NCBI GenBank assembly: GCA_963846775.1
Contig: CAWJXB010000005.1
Location: 163,393 to 227,392 of the forward strand
Source of the DNA: CAVYXA01 sp963846775
Lineage (GTDB): Bacteria > Verrucomicrobiota > Verrucomicrobiia > Chthoniobacterales > UBA10450
Direction: 5' to 3'
Length of the DNA: 64,000 nucleotides
The notes beneath the pieces are model-generated. The model saw only the letters and a program-made list of their open reading frames with translations, had not been told where the DNA came from and ran no database searches. Below are positions 1 to 9,365 of the stretch, one piece after another; position 1 is the stretch's first letter, and every line of letters begins with the position of its first letter. A program made the position numbers and the translations under genes.

Positions 1-1493
1 TTTACCCCGACGAGATCATGACCGGAGTAGTAGCCGAGCGAGCGTACCTCAACGGTCCCGGCGCTGCACCTTTGTTCAGCACATTGTGGGGCGACATCGA
101 GCTGCCCGCCTTGTGGTTTGCCATCGTTGCCGTAACGCTCAAGCTGGGTGGGTTAACGCTGGCTACCGTCAGGCTGCCAGCAGCTCTGTTCGGCGCGGCG
201 ACAGTAGTGCCGTTCTACGGATTCCTTCGGAGCACATGGGGTAGAGCCGCGGCGATTTCAGGCGCAAGTATCATGGCCTTCAGCGCCGTCGACGTGCACT
301 ACAGCCGGATGGCGTTGAACAATATTACGACGCCGTTCTTCTGGACGGTCTGCTTTTTCTTTGTGATGCGGGGATTGCGCAGCCGCAAACCTGTGGACTG
401 GGCACTAGCCGGCATAACCGGAGGCGTGAGCGAACATTTTTATTACGGAACGCGGCTGTTGCCGCTCATTTTCGGGGCGTTTGTGCTTTACCTTTTCGTG
501 GTGCATTGGCGGAAGGCAACGAAATATGTCGGGCAAATCGGGTGGTTAGGTTTGGGATACCTTGTCGGGTTCGGGCCCTTGCTTAGTTATTTCGTTACGC
601 ACCCGGGTCTGTATTACGGACGCGGCGCAGGCCTGATGACTTGGAACCACATCCCAACGAGCTGGCAGGACCTGCAAAAGATGTTGCACACGCTGTGGCC
701 AATCATCTCGGAGAATCTATTGGGAATCAGCACCCATACCGCGCAAGACATCATGTACTACGCACCATTGTTGCTCAAAGGCGAGGCCGCGCTGCTCGTG
801 CTGGGCGTGGCATTGCTCGTGTGGCGATGGCGGCACCCGGCTGCGTTTCTCCTGCTCCTATCAGGATTCGGTGTGCTTTTTGTTGGCGGCACCCTTGTCC
901 TGTATCCAAACAGCTCGCCCCCGATGCCGGCGCATTGGACGCCAGCCTTCCCGGCGTTCTTTGCGGCGATTGCAGTGCCAATTGGGGCATGGATCGGAAG
1001 TGCGGATCCCTGGCTGCGACGACGATGGCGATGGTTAACTCCGGCGATACTTGTGGTCAGTTTAGGTGCGTTGGCGTACGCGAACATCGACTTCTACTTC
1101 CGCAGATACTACGCAGACCCCGTCACTCTGAAGAGCAAGCACTACAAATCTTCTCAGATGCTCTACGAAGAGCAGACCCTGCAAAGCCGTTACATGGCGT
1201 CACTTGGGCCGGGTTATCGAGTAATCGTTGTGGGGCGTTCGCCGTATCCTTACGATCCCGAAACGACGCGGTATCTTGTCCAGGGACAGGAGTACATCCC
1301 GGCAAGCGACCCGCAACAGGATCAGTTTTCATTGGGTCCCTCGGCAGGGAAAGGGCTGGCGTTCCTCTTCTTCCCAGGGAACGAGCAGTATCGGGAGATA
1401 ATCCGTGAGCGTTATCCGGGCGGGATCGACGGCGACGTCCGCAATCCCGTGGGAAAGCATCTGCTCCATACCTATGTAGTGAAGCCAGAGTAG
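1..1493 (+). CDS. Family-39 type glycosyltransferase, 5' truncated
   Basis: Polytopic inner-membrane protein resembling the ArnT/PMT_2 (GT39) family, which moves sugars from lipid-linked donors onto lipid or protein acceptors on the periplasmic side. The frame is open to the left edge: codons before the first ATG (position 18) read Y-P-D-E-I, so the Asp-Glu pair typical of the first periplasmic loop is present and the real start lies outside the window. About ten hydrophobic segments follow, with an R-L-P-A-A-L-F-G stretch of the kind seen after the first loop in this family. The last ~150 residues are soluble and probably periplasmic. The substrate cannot be read from the sequence. Confidence 0.75.
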   Translation, partial: YPDEIMTGVVAERAYLNGPGAAPLFSTLWGDIELPALWFAIVAVTLKLGGLTLATVRLPAALFGAATVVPFYGFLRSTWGRAAAISGASIMAFSAVDVHYSRMALNNITTPFFWTVCFFFVMRGLRSRKPVDWALAGITGGVSEHFYYGTRLLPLIFGAFVLYLFVVHWRKATKYVGQIGWLGLGYLVGFGPLLSYFVTHPGLYYGRGAGLMTWNHIPTSWQDLQKMLHTLWPIISENLLGISTHTAQDIMYYAPLLLKGEAALLVLGVALLVWRWRHPAAFLLLLSGFGVLFVGGTLVLYPNSSPPMPAHWTPAFPAFFAAIAVPIGAWIGSADPWLRRRWRWLTPAILVVSLGALAYANIDFYFRRYYADPVTLKSKHYKSSQMLYEEQTLQSRYMASLGPGYRVIVVGRSPYPYDPETTRYLVQGQEYIPASDPQQDQFSLGPSAGKGLAFLFFPGNEQYREIIRERYPGGIDGDVRNPVGKHLLHTYVVKPE

Positions 1494-1596
1494 AGGGGAG
1501 AAGTCTATCGAAACGGGAATTACATCGTCTCTACTCTCCGCAATCCGCTATTGGCGATTGCCAAGAGCGCACCGACTTTGCTATAACTCATAGCGC

Positions 1597-2877
1597 ATGA
1601 ATTTTCGCTGCCGTCATGTGTGCGCTGCGCGCTGCGTTTTTTCGCTGATCGTCCTGATCCTTTCCGGCAATGCGAGCTTCGGGCAAAACGTGGCAGGCTT
1701 TCTATTGGGCAAAATCCAGAACTTCCATCAATCGAGCTCGGCTGTGCCGGTGATCGATCCGTCCGCGCCGTTTCAATTCGGTTCGATCATCTCCATGGGA
1801 ACGGCAAACATCGCGAGCGCGACGGCGACCTTCACCGGCACGGCCAGCCCGCGCGCATACGCGCCGCTCGGTAATGGCGATTTCTCGATCCTGGACACAT
1901 TCGCGACACAGTCGCAATTGGACGGCGCGTACGGCGGTGGCAATTACACTCTCACGATCAACACCGATGCCGGGACGTTTTCGCGCACGATCTTTCTGTT
2001 CCCGTTCAGCTATCCCACCACGCCGATGCTGACCGTGCCGGCAAATAATTGGCAGTCTGGCGTGCTGTCGGTCAATGCGACGACGGATTACAATTTGACG
2101 TGGAACAGTTTTTCCAACGCCAACCCGGTTGATCAGATCGAGTTGATCGTCGGTACCTCCACCTTCGGACCTTTCCCCGCGACCCAAACGTCGTTTACGT
2201 TGGCGGCCGGCACGCTTCAACCTGCGACCAGCTATTCCTGCGCGCTCGGGTTTCTCCGGGTCGCGGGAACGACCGGGGGCGATACGAACATCGGCCCCGG
2301 TTATGCGCTGCTGGTAAAGAGCACCAACTTCACCATCCAAACGCAAACGCCCGCGCTCGCATTGACCTCTGCTGTCTCGCGCAAGATTCAAGGCGGCGCC
2401 GGCACGTTCGATGTCGCGCTTCCGCTTTCCGGCAGCCCGGGAATCGAATGCCGCTCCGGCAGCGGGAACGGCGATCATACGCTCGTGATCACGTTTACAA
2501 ACGTGGTCGTTAGCGGCGATGCGGCAGTTTCAAGCGGAGTCGGCAATGTCGCCGGCCCGCCGACGTTCAGCGGAACCACCATGACTGTTGATCTAACCGG
2601 CGTGGCCAACGCGCAGGTTATCACCGTTACTCTCAGCAACGTGATGGATCAATTTTCGCAAACATTGCCGAACACGAACGTCGCCGCCGCATTTCTGGTA
2701 GGTGACACGAACGCCAACGGCGTCGTCAACGCTGCTGATGTGAGCCAAACGAAATCGCAGCTTGGCCAGGCCGTCACCGGCTCAAATTTTCGCACCGACG
2801 TAAATGCCAATGGCACGATCAACGCCGCCGACGGCGCCATCGTCAAAGCCAATAGCGGCACGTCGCTGCCCCCTTAG
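1597..2877 (+). CDS. Secreted protein with C-terminal dockerin-like module
   Basis: A 426-residue exported protein. A signal peptide (hydrophobic stretch S-L-I-V-L-I-L-S-G, cleavage near A-S-F-G-Q) is followed by about 230 residues of unrecognised beta-rich sequence with low-complexity Thr/Ser/Ala content. From about residue 260 a module begins with S-R-K-I-Q-G-G-A-G-T-F-D and ends in two calcium-loop-like repeats (D-T-N-A-N-G-V-V-N-A-A-D and D-V-N-A-N-G-T-I-N-A-A-D), the pattern of type I dockerins, then the tail S-G-T-S-L-P-P. The same module ends two other proteins in this window (near 47.5 and 52.1 kb). The function of the N-terminal part is unknown. Confidence 0.8.
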   Translation: MNFRCRHVCAARCVFSLIVLILSGNASFGQNVAGFLLGKIQNFHQSSSAVPVIDPSAPFQFGSIISMGTANIASATATFTGTASPRAYAPLGNGDFSILDTFATQSQLDGAYGGGNYTLTINTDAGTFSRTIFLFPFSYPTTPMLTVPANNWQSGVLSVNATTDYNLTWNSFSNANPVDQIELIVGTSTFGPFPATQTSFTLAAGTLQPATSYSCALGFLRVAGTTGGDTNIGPGYALLVKSTNFTIQTQTPALALTSAVSRKIQGGAGTFDVALPLSGSPGIECRSGSGNGDHTLVITFTNVVVSGDAAVSSGVGNVAGPPTFSGTTMTVDLTGVANAQVITVTLSNVMDQFSQTLPNTNVAAAFLVGDTNANGVVNAADVSQTKSQLGQAVTGSNFRTDVNANGTINAADGAIVKANSGTSLPP

Positions 2878-2957
2878 GGGAGGCGGATTTGCGAGCGCAA
2901 CTCTTGCGCGGGAGGAAGAGGAAGATAGGGACGAGTCCGAAAGACCGGAAGGGCGGT

Positions 2958-3506
2958 TTACGATTTCGTGTAAACGCCGAGCAACGGTCGTGGCGACGGC
3001 ACTCGCGATTTGAAATCGCTGACGAAACCTTCTTTCGTGCGAATTTCCACGTGACCAGCGGCCCGGCTGGCGCCGTAGACCAAAACAGCACCGACGGGCG
3101 CTTTAAATGGATCGCGCACTGGAAGCTGTTTAAATCCGTAATTATTTACGAGCTCCTGGCCAGCTTGTTTCGCGTACGCGGTCTTTGGGTAAGAGCTGAC
3201 CACGCCAGCCGCGACTAATGCCTGTTTCACGTAACGCCAGCATTGCGAACGCGAGTGCGCATTAGCTCGTTCTTGGGCGATCGTCGCCGCCTTGAGCAAT
3301 TTCGGGTCGATATTCTTGTCCGTCTTGGCGACGGGATGCTGAATCTTCTTCGGCATAAAGTTCGAAATGACCGAGACAGACTCGCTCGTACCGTCGGCAT
3401 GTTTGAAGGTGAAACGCGGCTCGGTTATATCACGACCGGCCGCGAAGATGCCATTTGCGCTGAGGGAGGAGGCCGCAAGAACGATAATGATGGCGGTTTT
3501 TCGCAT
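2958..3506 (-). CDS. Exported CHAP/NlpC-like hydrolase candidate
   Basis: A 182-residue protein with an N-terminal signal peptide (I-I-I-V-L-A-A-S-S-L-S-A-N-G-I-F-A-A). The C-terminal half has the layout of papain-fold peptidoglycan amidases or endopeptidases: a Cys in S-Q-C-W-R-Y-V at the start of a helix, then P-V-G-A-V-L-V-Y-G and a His in A-G-H-V-E-I-R. In CHAP and NlpC/P60 domains these are the catalytic Cys and His. It would act on cell-wall peptides in the periplasm. Family assignment rests only on this Cys/His spacing, so it is tentative. It stands alone, convergent with the secreted protein gene before it. Confidence 0.55.
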   Translation of the reverse strand: MRKTAIIIVLAASSLSANGIFAAGRDITEPRFTFKHADGTSESVSVISNFMPKKIQHPVAKTDKNIDPKLLKAATIAQERANAHSRSQCWRYVKQALVAAGVVSSYPKTAYAKQAGQELVNNYGFKQLPVRDPFKAPVGAVLVYGASRAAGHVEIRTKEGFVSDFKSRVPSPRPLLGVYTKS

Positions 3507-3758
3507 GGGGATGCCCCTTATCGGACATTATCACTGCCGATGCAAGTGTTTTTTTTGAAGTAAAACCGACGCATTTCAGCCCCGGGAGTCGCTGGCAACC
3601 GGAAAACTCGGCTGGTCTATGGCTCGTTAAGTAATTGGTTTAGCGCTTGTTAGCCACAGGCAAAGCACGAGGGGAACCAACTCATTCAGGCAAAATGCAA
3701 TAAAGGAACCGGGTCGTGACATCTCTCGACGATAAACGCCTAACTTCCATGGGCTGAA

Positions 3759-5459
3759 TTACATGCGGGAAAGGAGGTTCCTCAGCGCCTGATAGATTTC
3801 TTCGGCCCGAGCGAGGAAAGGCTCGTGGACGCGCCGTTGCGCGGTGCAGAACGCCGCCAACGGTTGGAGCGCGGCGGAAATGTCCTGGTAAAACGTTTCG
3901 ATGGTACGGGTAAGTTGGCGCTCGACGGTTTGCATCAGCTCGGCGCGCTTGGTTTCCATTTGCTGTTCGTAGATGGCGAGGATTTTTCGCCGTTGAATGA
4001 CCGCCATGATCGAACCAATCACTGCCGCCGATGCGGCCAGAATGCCGGTCACGTCGGCCACGGAAGCGCTCACGAGCGCCGTGATGAGGGTGGCGATGCC
4101 GCCGGCCGCAGCCACACCCGCGGGCACACGCAGAATCGTGGAGGTCTCGCGAAAAAGTTGAGCCAGTTTTTCCTCGACGCTTTTTGCCGAAACGCGTTCG
4201 CTTAGTGCAAGCTGGATCGATTGAAACAACTCGCGTCGTTGTCCGGCAAAATCCGGCAGTACCCGCGGAATTTTTTCCTGGAGTTCGCCGTGCAGTTGCT
4301 GATCGATCAGATCGTGCATTTGCGGCCAGAGCGAACGCAGGTCGGTTTCCAACGAGTGGACAGCGTCTTCCGCCTGTTGCTCGACAACCTGGCGCAATTT
4401 CCTCTCGATCTCACGTTGGAATTCATCCTGCCAGCGCTGGCGCGCCCACATAATTTTCCACGTCCGCCAGAAGGAGAGTTTCTCTTCGAGAAGCTTCATG
4501 CCCTGCTCCGCACCGTGACGGCAGGCGCGCTCGATCCCGGCGAGCAATCCGCCCATTTGTCGCAACGTTTGTTCCTTGCGCGCCTCGAGAAATTTCTCCG
4601 CTCGGGTCAGTCGCGTCTCGTCCTGCGCGATCACTTCCAAGGCCGCGCGCAATTCGCTCGCGATTTCTTCGATCATCACCTGGGCGGCTTGTGCGGCAGA
4701 GCGGAGCTTCAAGGCGCGTCCACCGGGGCCGGTCACAATCAGATTGATCTGGTCGCGCAATGGACCGAATTCACCAGGGTCGGCTGAAAATCCCTTGAGC
4801 GCGAGCAACGCATTGCGTGCGGCAACAGCGAAAATTGGCGGAGCGAATCCAAGCCGCTGGATCGCTGTTTCCTCCAGATGACGGCGAATGACTACAACCT
4901 CGCTCGGCGCGCGGAGATCGGCTTGTTGCAAAACGAAGACGACGTTCTTCAGCCATTTCTTTTGCACAAACCCGAGAAGGTCCCAAGCCGATTGCGTCCA
5001 CGGATTCACCACGGAAAAGACGAAGAGAATGAGATCGGCGCGCGGGATAAAACTTTCCGTAATCCGCTGATGCTCGGCCACCATCGTGTTTGTGCCGGGC
5101 GTATCAACGACATTGAAATCGCGCAAAAACGGGATCGGGAGATGGCGCTCGATCAATTGTGGCGAAACATCGACAGTTTTTTCGAAATCGCCGTATCGAA
5201 AAATGCAGACGCGATCGGTCGCGGGAAGCACATCGACTTTGGCAAATTCTTCGCCGAAGAGCGCGTTGAGAAGTGACGATTTCCCGGATTTCACTTCGCC
5301 TACAGCCACAATCAGCAACGGCTCGCGAATATCGCTGAGCAAGCCTTGGATCGTATCCAGTGAGGCGCTCGGACGGCGCAGTTCCGCGGCGAGCTTTAGC
5401 AGTCCCCCAAGCCCGGTTTCGAGGTCGGCGCGCGACTGCAGAAAATGGTCCGCTATCAT
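3759..5459 (-). CDS. Bacterial dynamin-like GTPase
   Basis: A 566-residue protein with an N-terminal GTPase domain: P-loop G-E-V-K-S-G-K-S-S near residue 54 and the G3 motif D-T-P-G-T-N-T near residue 120. The usual N/TKxD motif is replaced by Q-Q-A-D, so guanine specificity may be relaxed. Long helical segments follow, broken near residues 430-475 by two Ala/Gly/Ile-rich hydrophobic stretches like the membrane hairpin of bacterial dynamin-like proteins. This family remodels or guards membranes, often as pairs or tandem copies; only one copy is seen here. It ends 12 bp upstream-side of the deacetylase stop and shares its strand, so co-transcription is possible. Confidence 0.8.
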   Translation of the reverse strand: MIADHFLQSRADLETGLGGLLKLAAELRRPSASLDTIQGLLSDIREPLLIVAVGEVKSGKSSLLNALFGEEFAKVDVLPATDRVCIFRYGDFEKTVDVSPQLIERHLPIPFLRDFNVVDTPGTNTMVAEHQRITESFIPRADLILFVFSVVNPWTQSAWDLLGFVQKKWLKNVVFVLQQADLRAPSEVVVIRRHLEETAIQRLGFAPPIFAVAARNALLALKGFSADPGEFGPLRDQINLIVTGPGGRALKLRSAAQAAQVMIEEIASELRAALEVIAQDETRLTRAEKFLEARKEQTLRQMGGLLAGIERACRHGAEQGMKLLEEKLSFWRTWKIMWARQRWQDEFQREIERKLRQVVEQQAEDAVHSLETDLRSLWPQMHDLIDQQLHGELQEKIPRVLPDFAGQRRELFQSIQLALSERVSAKSVEEKLAQLFRETSTILRVPAGVAAAGGIATLITALVSASVADVTGILAASAAVIGSIMAVIQRRKILAIYEQQMETKRAELMQTVERQLTRTIETFYQDISAALQPLAAFCTAQRRVHEPFLARAEEIYQALRNLLSRM

Positions 5460-5471
5460 GGCGGAACGAAG

Positions 5472-6277
5472 TTAATCACGCGGCGCAGTTGTGGGAACCG
5501 GCGATGTCGATCCTGCCGGCGTCGCGCCTGGAGTTGGCGATAGCTTGGGCGATGGCGGAGTCGCCATCGCAATCAGCTCGGATACGGTAACGAATTTGAA
5601 TCCTTTGTCCTGAAGTTGCGCCAACGTGGCCGGCATGGCTTCGATCGTTCCGGGATGAATGTCATGCGAAAGGACAATCGACCCCGGCCGCGTGTTCTTC
5701 AGGATGCGGTTCGCAATCACCGTTGGCCCCGGACGTTTCCAATCCAACGGATCGACGTCCCACAAGATGATTTCGTAACCGAACTCGTCGTGAATCCACT
5801 GTTTTTGGCGCGCGGTGATCGACCCGTAAGGCGGTCGCAATAGTCTCGGATGGATGCCGGCCGCGTTCATGATCGCTTCGTCGGTTCGTTTTAGCTGGCT
5901 GCGAACCGCGTCATCGGACAGGCGCGCAAAATACGGGTGTGACCAACTGTGGTTTCCGATCTCGTGCCCTTCACGGACCGCGCGCGCCACAATGTCCGGA
6001 TGTTCAGCCGCGTTTTGGCCAATCACAAAGAAGGTGGCCTTGATCTGACGTGCCGCGAGCAGGTCGAGCAATTTCGGTGTCAACGTCGCGCTCGGGCCAT
6101 CATCGAAGGTCATCGCAATGTACGGCCCATCGACATGGACGGAGTTGAACGTAATGCGCGGCTCAGGCGGCTCGCTCGTTTTCGGCTTTGGCACAACTGT
6201 CGATGCCGGGGCCGCTTGGCTTGGATAAGATGGCTGGCCAACAAGGCGAGAGCAAGGATCAGAAATTGGCGAAACAT
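5472..6277 (-). CDS. Polysaccharide deacetylase, probable frameshift after signal peptide
   Basis: NodB-type deacetylase (CE4), which removes N- or O-acetyl groups from cell-wall or exopolysaccharide sugars. All five family motifs are present: T-F-D-D-G-P, H-S-W-S-H, R-P-P-Y-G, D-V-D-P-L-D-W and L-S-H-D-I-H. The catalytic frame stays open upstream to 6632 but has no plausible start. A good signal peptide (M-F-R-Q-F-L-I-L-A-L-A-L-L-A-S-H) begins at 6277 in a different frame and would join the mature protein if one base were added near 6220. I therefore give the gene from 6277 and treat it as frameshifted or affected by a sequence error. The C-terminus is a Pro/Thr/Ser-rich tail. Confidence 0.75.
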
Positions 6278-6503
6278 GCGCGTCGGAGAGGCCAGGATGC
6301 GTGTATCTAGCAGATGCCGCTTTGAACGCAACACCGGCGCGGCCTTGACCGCAGAAGATCGACGTTTTTGCGTGCGAACCATTCTTGTCGCACTCACGAA
6401 TGATTGGCAGCCATCCTGCTGCTTTGTGATGAGGCGGTTCCGATTGCCAGGGTCGTTCGGTGGAAAAACGCGCGCCCGGCAGCAGACGCGAACTGAGGGT
6501 ATT

Positions 6504-8399
6504 ATGAAAATTCTGCTCGTCGAAGATCATTCGGAGAGCCGACAGGCGCTGGTTCGCCTGATCGAGCGGCGCGGGCACGAAGTCGTCAGTGTCGCGAGCG
6601 CGGAGGAAGCGGAGAAGGCGCTCGCTTCTCACGGATTTCCATTCTTGATCCTGGACTGGATGTTACCCGGCAAGAGCGGACTGGATCTGTGCCGGGAGTT
6701 GCGTGGACGCCCACGAGGCGATGAAATTTTTATTCTGCTGATCACGGCCCGGACCGAAACTGAAGATTTGGAGCGGGCACTCGCCGCCGGCGCGAACGAT
6801 TATCTCTCCAAGCCGCTCGATCCGGCGTTGCTCAACATCCGGTTGTCCGTAGCGGAGCACCGGATTCGTGGGTTGACGGAGCGGAACCAGGCACGGGCCC
6901 AATTGCAGGAATCCGCTCGCCGGCTAAGCGAAATTTTGGAAAAAACCACGGACGGCTTTTTTGCGGTCGATGGCGCATGGCGATTTGCCTATCTCAATGC
7001 GCAAGCCGAAAAGCTTTTTGGGCGGCGCCGTGACGCCCTCCTGGGCCGCGAGCTGTGGGCGGAATTTCCGCATTTCGCCGGATCGACCTTCGAGCAGAAT
7101 TACCGCCGTGTTTTGAGCGAACAGATACCGATGGAATTCGAAGCGATTGATCCCACCGGCAAAAACCTCGAAATGCGCGCGTATCCGAGCGGCGGAGGCG
7201 TCTCGGCATTTTTTCGCGATGTGACCGATAGGAAACGGACGGAAGAAGAACGCCTGACCACGAGCAAACTGGAGTCGTTAGGCACGCTGGCCGGCGGAAT
7301 CGCGCACGATCTCAATAACATTCTGACTGTCATTTCGGGCAACATCGGCCTGGCCCAGCTGGAAGCGCCAGCCGGCGCAACCAGTCTTCTCTCTCATCTC
7401 TCCAGGGCCACCCATGCCGCCCAGCACGCGGCCCGGCTCTCCGGCCAGCTGCTCACGTTTGCCAAAGGCGGCGCGCCGGTAAAACGCGTCGTATCAATTG
7501 CCCAATTGGTTTGCCAAGCGGCGGAATTTTCTCTCTACGGCTCGAACTTGCGCGCGGAAATCGACATGTCGGTCGATCTGTGGAAAGCGGAGGTCGATCC
7601 CGGCCAGATCGAGCAGGTCGTCAACGCGCTCATGATCAACGCCCGCGAAGCGATGCCGCACGGTGGGATGGTCCGCGTGGCCGTGCGCAACATCGACATC
7701 GGCGAAAAAGCAATCCTACCGCTCGACCGCGGTCGCTATCTAAAAATCACGATCACCGACGCCGGCGGCGGGATCGCGGACGAAATCGCAGCCAATATCT
7801 TCGATCCGTATTTCACGACCAAGCCTAACGGAAGCGGTCTTGGCCTCGCCATCAGTTATTCCATCGTGAAAAAACACGGCGGGATTTTGCACTTGGAGCA
7901 TTCGTCTCGGGATGGGTCAACCTTCGCTTTCTATCTTCCGGCGACCGATCAAACCGTCACCACAGTGGGGTCTTGTCCGCCCCCGCGCCCGCCCGCGCTT
8001 TCTTCGCCCCGCGTTCTGGTGATGGATGATGAAGCCGCTGTGCGCGAATTGATTTCGGACGTGCTGGTGACACTCGGCTTTGAAGTCACCGCCGTACCCG
8101 ACGGCTCGGAAGCGCTGAACACGTATGAGCGCGCGCTTGAGCAAGGCGAAAGTTTTCAGGCCGTGATTCTCGATGCGACCATTCGCGGCGGGATGGGCGG
8201 GCTGGCCACCATCGAGCGCCTTCGCAAAGTCGATCCAAACGTGACCGCGATTATCTGCAGCGGTTACTCCGATCAGGCCGCTCTTTCCGAATTTCTTTCC
8301 TACGGTTTTCGCGCCGCACTGCCGAAACCGTTCACCCGCCACGAACTGGCAGACGTTCTCCGCCGCGCCTTTGCCACAACCAAGCGGCCGACTTGTTAG
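6504..8399 (+). CDS. Hybrid sensor histidine kinase (REC-PAS-HisKA-HATPase-REC)
   Basis: A 631-residue cytoplasmic signalling protein with no membrane segment. Order: receiver domain (acidic E-D pair at residues 7-8, phospho-Asp in L-I-L-D-W-M-L-P near 51), PAS domain (about 130-250), HisKA with the phospho-His in G-G-I-A-H-D-L-N-N-I-L, HATPase_c with N-box N-A-R-E-A-M and G-box G-S-G-L-G-L-A-I-S, and a second receiver at the C-terminus (D-D-E near 515, V-I-L-D-A-T, K-P-F). An N-terminal receiver means it is itself controlled by another kinase. ATG at 6504 was chosen because the receiver starts there and GAGG lies a few bases before; the frame is open further upstream without homology. Confidence 0.9.
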   Translation: MKILLVEDHSESRQALVRLIERRGHEVVSVASAEEAEKALASHGFPFLILDWMLPGKSGLDLCRELRGRPRGDEIFILLITARTETEDLERALAAGANDYLSKPLDPALLNIRLSVAEHRIRGLTERNQARAQLQESARRLSEILEKTTDGFFAVDGAWRFAYLNAQAEKLFGRRRDALLGRELWAEFPHFAGSTFEQNYRRVLSEQIPMEFEAIDPTGKNLEMRAYPSGGGVSAFFRDVTDRKRTEEERLTTSKLESLGTLAGGIAHDLNNILTVISGNIGLAQLEAPAGATSLLSHLSRATHAAQHAARLSGQLLTFAKGGAPVKRVVSIAQLVCQAAEFSLYGSNLRAEIDMSVDLWKAEVDPGQIEQVVNALMINAREAMPHGGMVRVAVRNIDIGEKAILPLDRGRYLKITITDAGGGIADEIAANIFDPYFTTKPNGSGLGLAISYSIVKKHGGILHLEHSSRDGSTFAFYLPATDQTVTTVGSCPPPRPPALSSPRVLVMDDEAAVRELISDVLVTLGFEVTAVPDGSEALNTYERALEQGESFQAVILDATIRGGMGGLATIERLRKVDPNVTAIICSGYSDQAALSEFLSYGFRAALPKPFTRHELADVLRRAFATTKRPTC

Positions 8400-8419
8400 G
8401 CGCGAACTGCCAACTGCAC

Positions 8420-8869
8420 TCAGCTTTTGCGCATTTTTTCCAGCGCATCGAGGTAGCCTTGCCGGCCCGCGTGCGGATCGTAGCCGACCAATTCGCCGAG
8501 CTTTTTGCCGTCGGCATTCAGCAGAATGATCGAGGGGAAGCCGTCAATTCCGAATCGTTGCGCTAACGTCTGGTTCTGCTGCGCTAATTCGGCTGTCTGC
8601 GGTTTCGCACGTGGAAAATCGACCTCAAGAAGGATAAGATTCTTAAGCGCGTATTCCTGAAATTCCCGGGTCGAGAGCACTTCTTTCTGGAGCATCCGGC
8701 ACGGCGGACACCAGTCCGAGCCGGTAAACTCGATCAGGAGGAGTTTGTTGGTCGTTTTCGCCTGTTCTTGCGCCTTTTTAAAATCGGTCAGCCATTGGAC
8801 CTGAGTTTGGGCGGAGGCACTGCCGGCCAAGATCGCCGCAGCCAGAGCAGAGAAAATAAGATGTTTCAC
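8420..8869 (-). CDS. Exported thioredoxin-like protein
   Basis: Thioredoxin-fold protein with active-site motif W-C-P-P-C and the cis-Pro loop G-F-P-S-I. In this family such proteins are periplasmic disulfide reductases or isomerases. A GTG start at 8869 gives a clean signal peptide (V-K-H-L-I-F-S-A-L-A-A-A-I-L-A-G-S-A-S-A); the longer frame from 8977 would place 36 unrelated residues before it and covers a palindromic repeat, so the short form is preferred. W-C-P-P-C with L-L-I-E-F-T-G-S-D before it is typical of the thioredoxin_7 / DsbD-gamma-like group. The partner is unknown. Confidence 0.8.
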   Translation of the reverse strand: MKHLIFSALAAAILAGSASAQTQVQWLTDFKKAQEQAKTTNKLLLIEFTGSDWCPPCRMLQKEVLSTREFQEYALKNLILLEVDFPRAKPQTAELAQQNQTLAQRFGIDGFPSIILLNADGKKLGELVGYDPHAGRQGYLDALEKMRKS

Positions 8870-8934
8870 CTGCCAAAATCGGCGTACCGCGGTTTTACGC
8901 AAGTAGCGAACTGATCCCGAAGTAGAAATCCGAT

Positions 8935-8963
8935 TGTAGGGGAAGTTGATAGCTTCCCCTACA
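8935..8963. repeat. Palindromic repeat with TGTAG/CTACA ends
   Basis: Perfect 11-bp inverted repeat (TGTAGGGGAAG / CTTCCCCTACA, 7-nt loop) just upstream of the thioredoxin-like gene. It shares the TGTAG...CTACA ends with elements near 42.16 and 57.95 kb, suggesting a REP-like family. Confidence 0.6.
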
Positions 8964-9019
8964 GCAGGTACGGACAATTTCTCGGCGCTCGAGGAGCCGT
9001 TCGTCTCAGGAAATTAAAC

Positions 9020-9298
9020 CTAACGGATATGTCCGGAGACGAGTTTCGTCATCTCGAACATGCTCACCTGGCTCTTGCCGTTAAATACGGGCCGGAGGTT
9101 GTCATCCGCGTTGATTTGCGTTCTTTTTTTCTTGTCCTGAAGACCGTTCTTCTTGATGTAGTCCCAGAGCTTTTTGGTGAGCTCGGAACGAGGTAGCGGC
9201 TTCGAACCAACAACGGCTGAGAGCTTGTCGTCGGGCTGAACCGGTCTCATGAAGGCGGGGTTAGGCTTACGTTTTGAAGTCTTTTTGGTTTTCGGCAT
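9020..9298 (-). CDS. SWIB/MDM2-domain protein
   Basis: A 92-residue basic protein whose C-terminal 70 residues form a SWIB (BAF60b) domain: L-S-A-V-V-G-S-K-P-L-P-R-S-E, then K-K-L-W-D-Y-I-K-K-N-G-L-Q-D, then I-N-A-D-D-N-L-R-P-V-F. The N-terminal 17 residues are Lys/Arg-rich. Small stand-alone SWIB proteins occur in Chlamydiae and Verrucomicrobia; in Chlamydia one is fused to topoisomerase I, so a DNA-related role is likely but not shown here. ATG start, monocistronic. Confidence 0.85.
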   Translation of the reverse strand: MPKTKKTSKRKPNPAFMRPVQPDDKLSAVVGSKPLPRSELTKKLWDYIKKNGLQDKKKRTQINADDNLRPVFNGKSQVSMFEMTKLVSGHIR

Positions 9299-9365
9299 AC
9301 AGGGTTGATTACTGCTATACTCCCAAGACGGTCAATAATAATTTTCGCAGAATAAAAGATTTTTT

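Noticed and set aside
1702..2478. Long open frame antisense to the first dockerin-like protein gene
   Set aside because: Arg/Gly-rich translation without domains, fully inside a gene with signal peptide and conserved module; a shadow of codon bias.
4221..4787. Open frame antisense to the dynamin-like GTPase
   Set aside because: Shadow frame; the GTPase strand has P-loop and G3 motifs and runs through.
7276..7283. GTTAGGC words outside 32.9-37.2 kb as further attC sites
   Set aside because: No partner box or paired arms nearby at any of the positions; mostly inside core genes. Kept only as a word-frequency observation.
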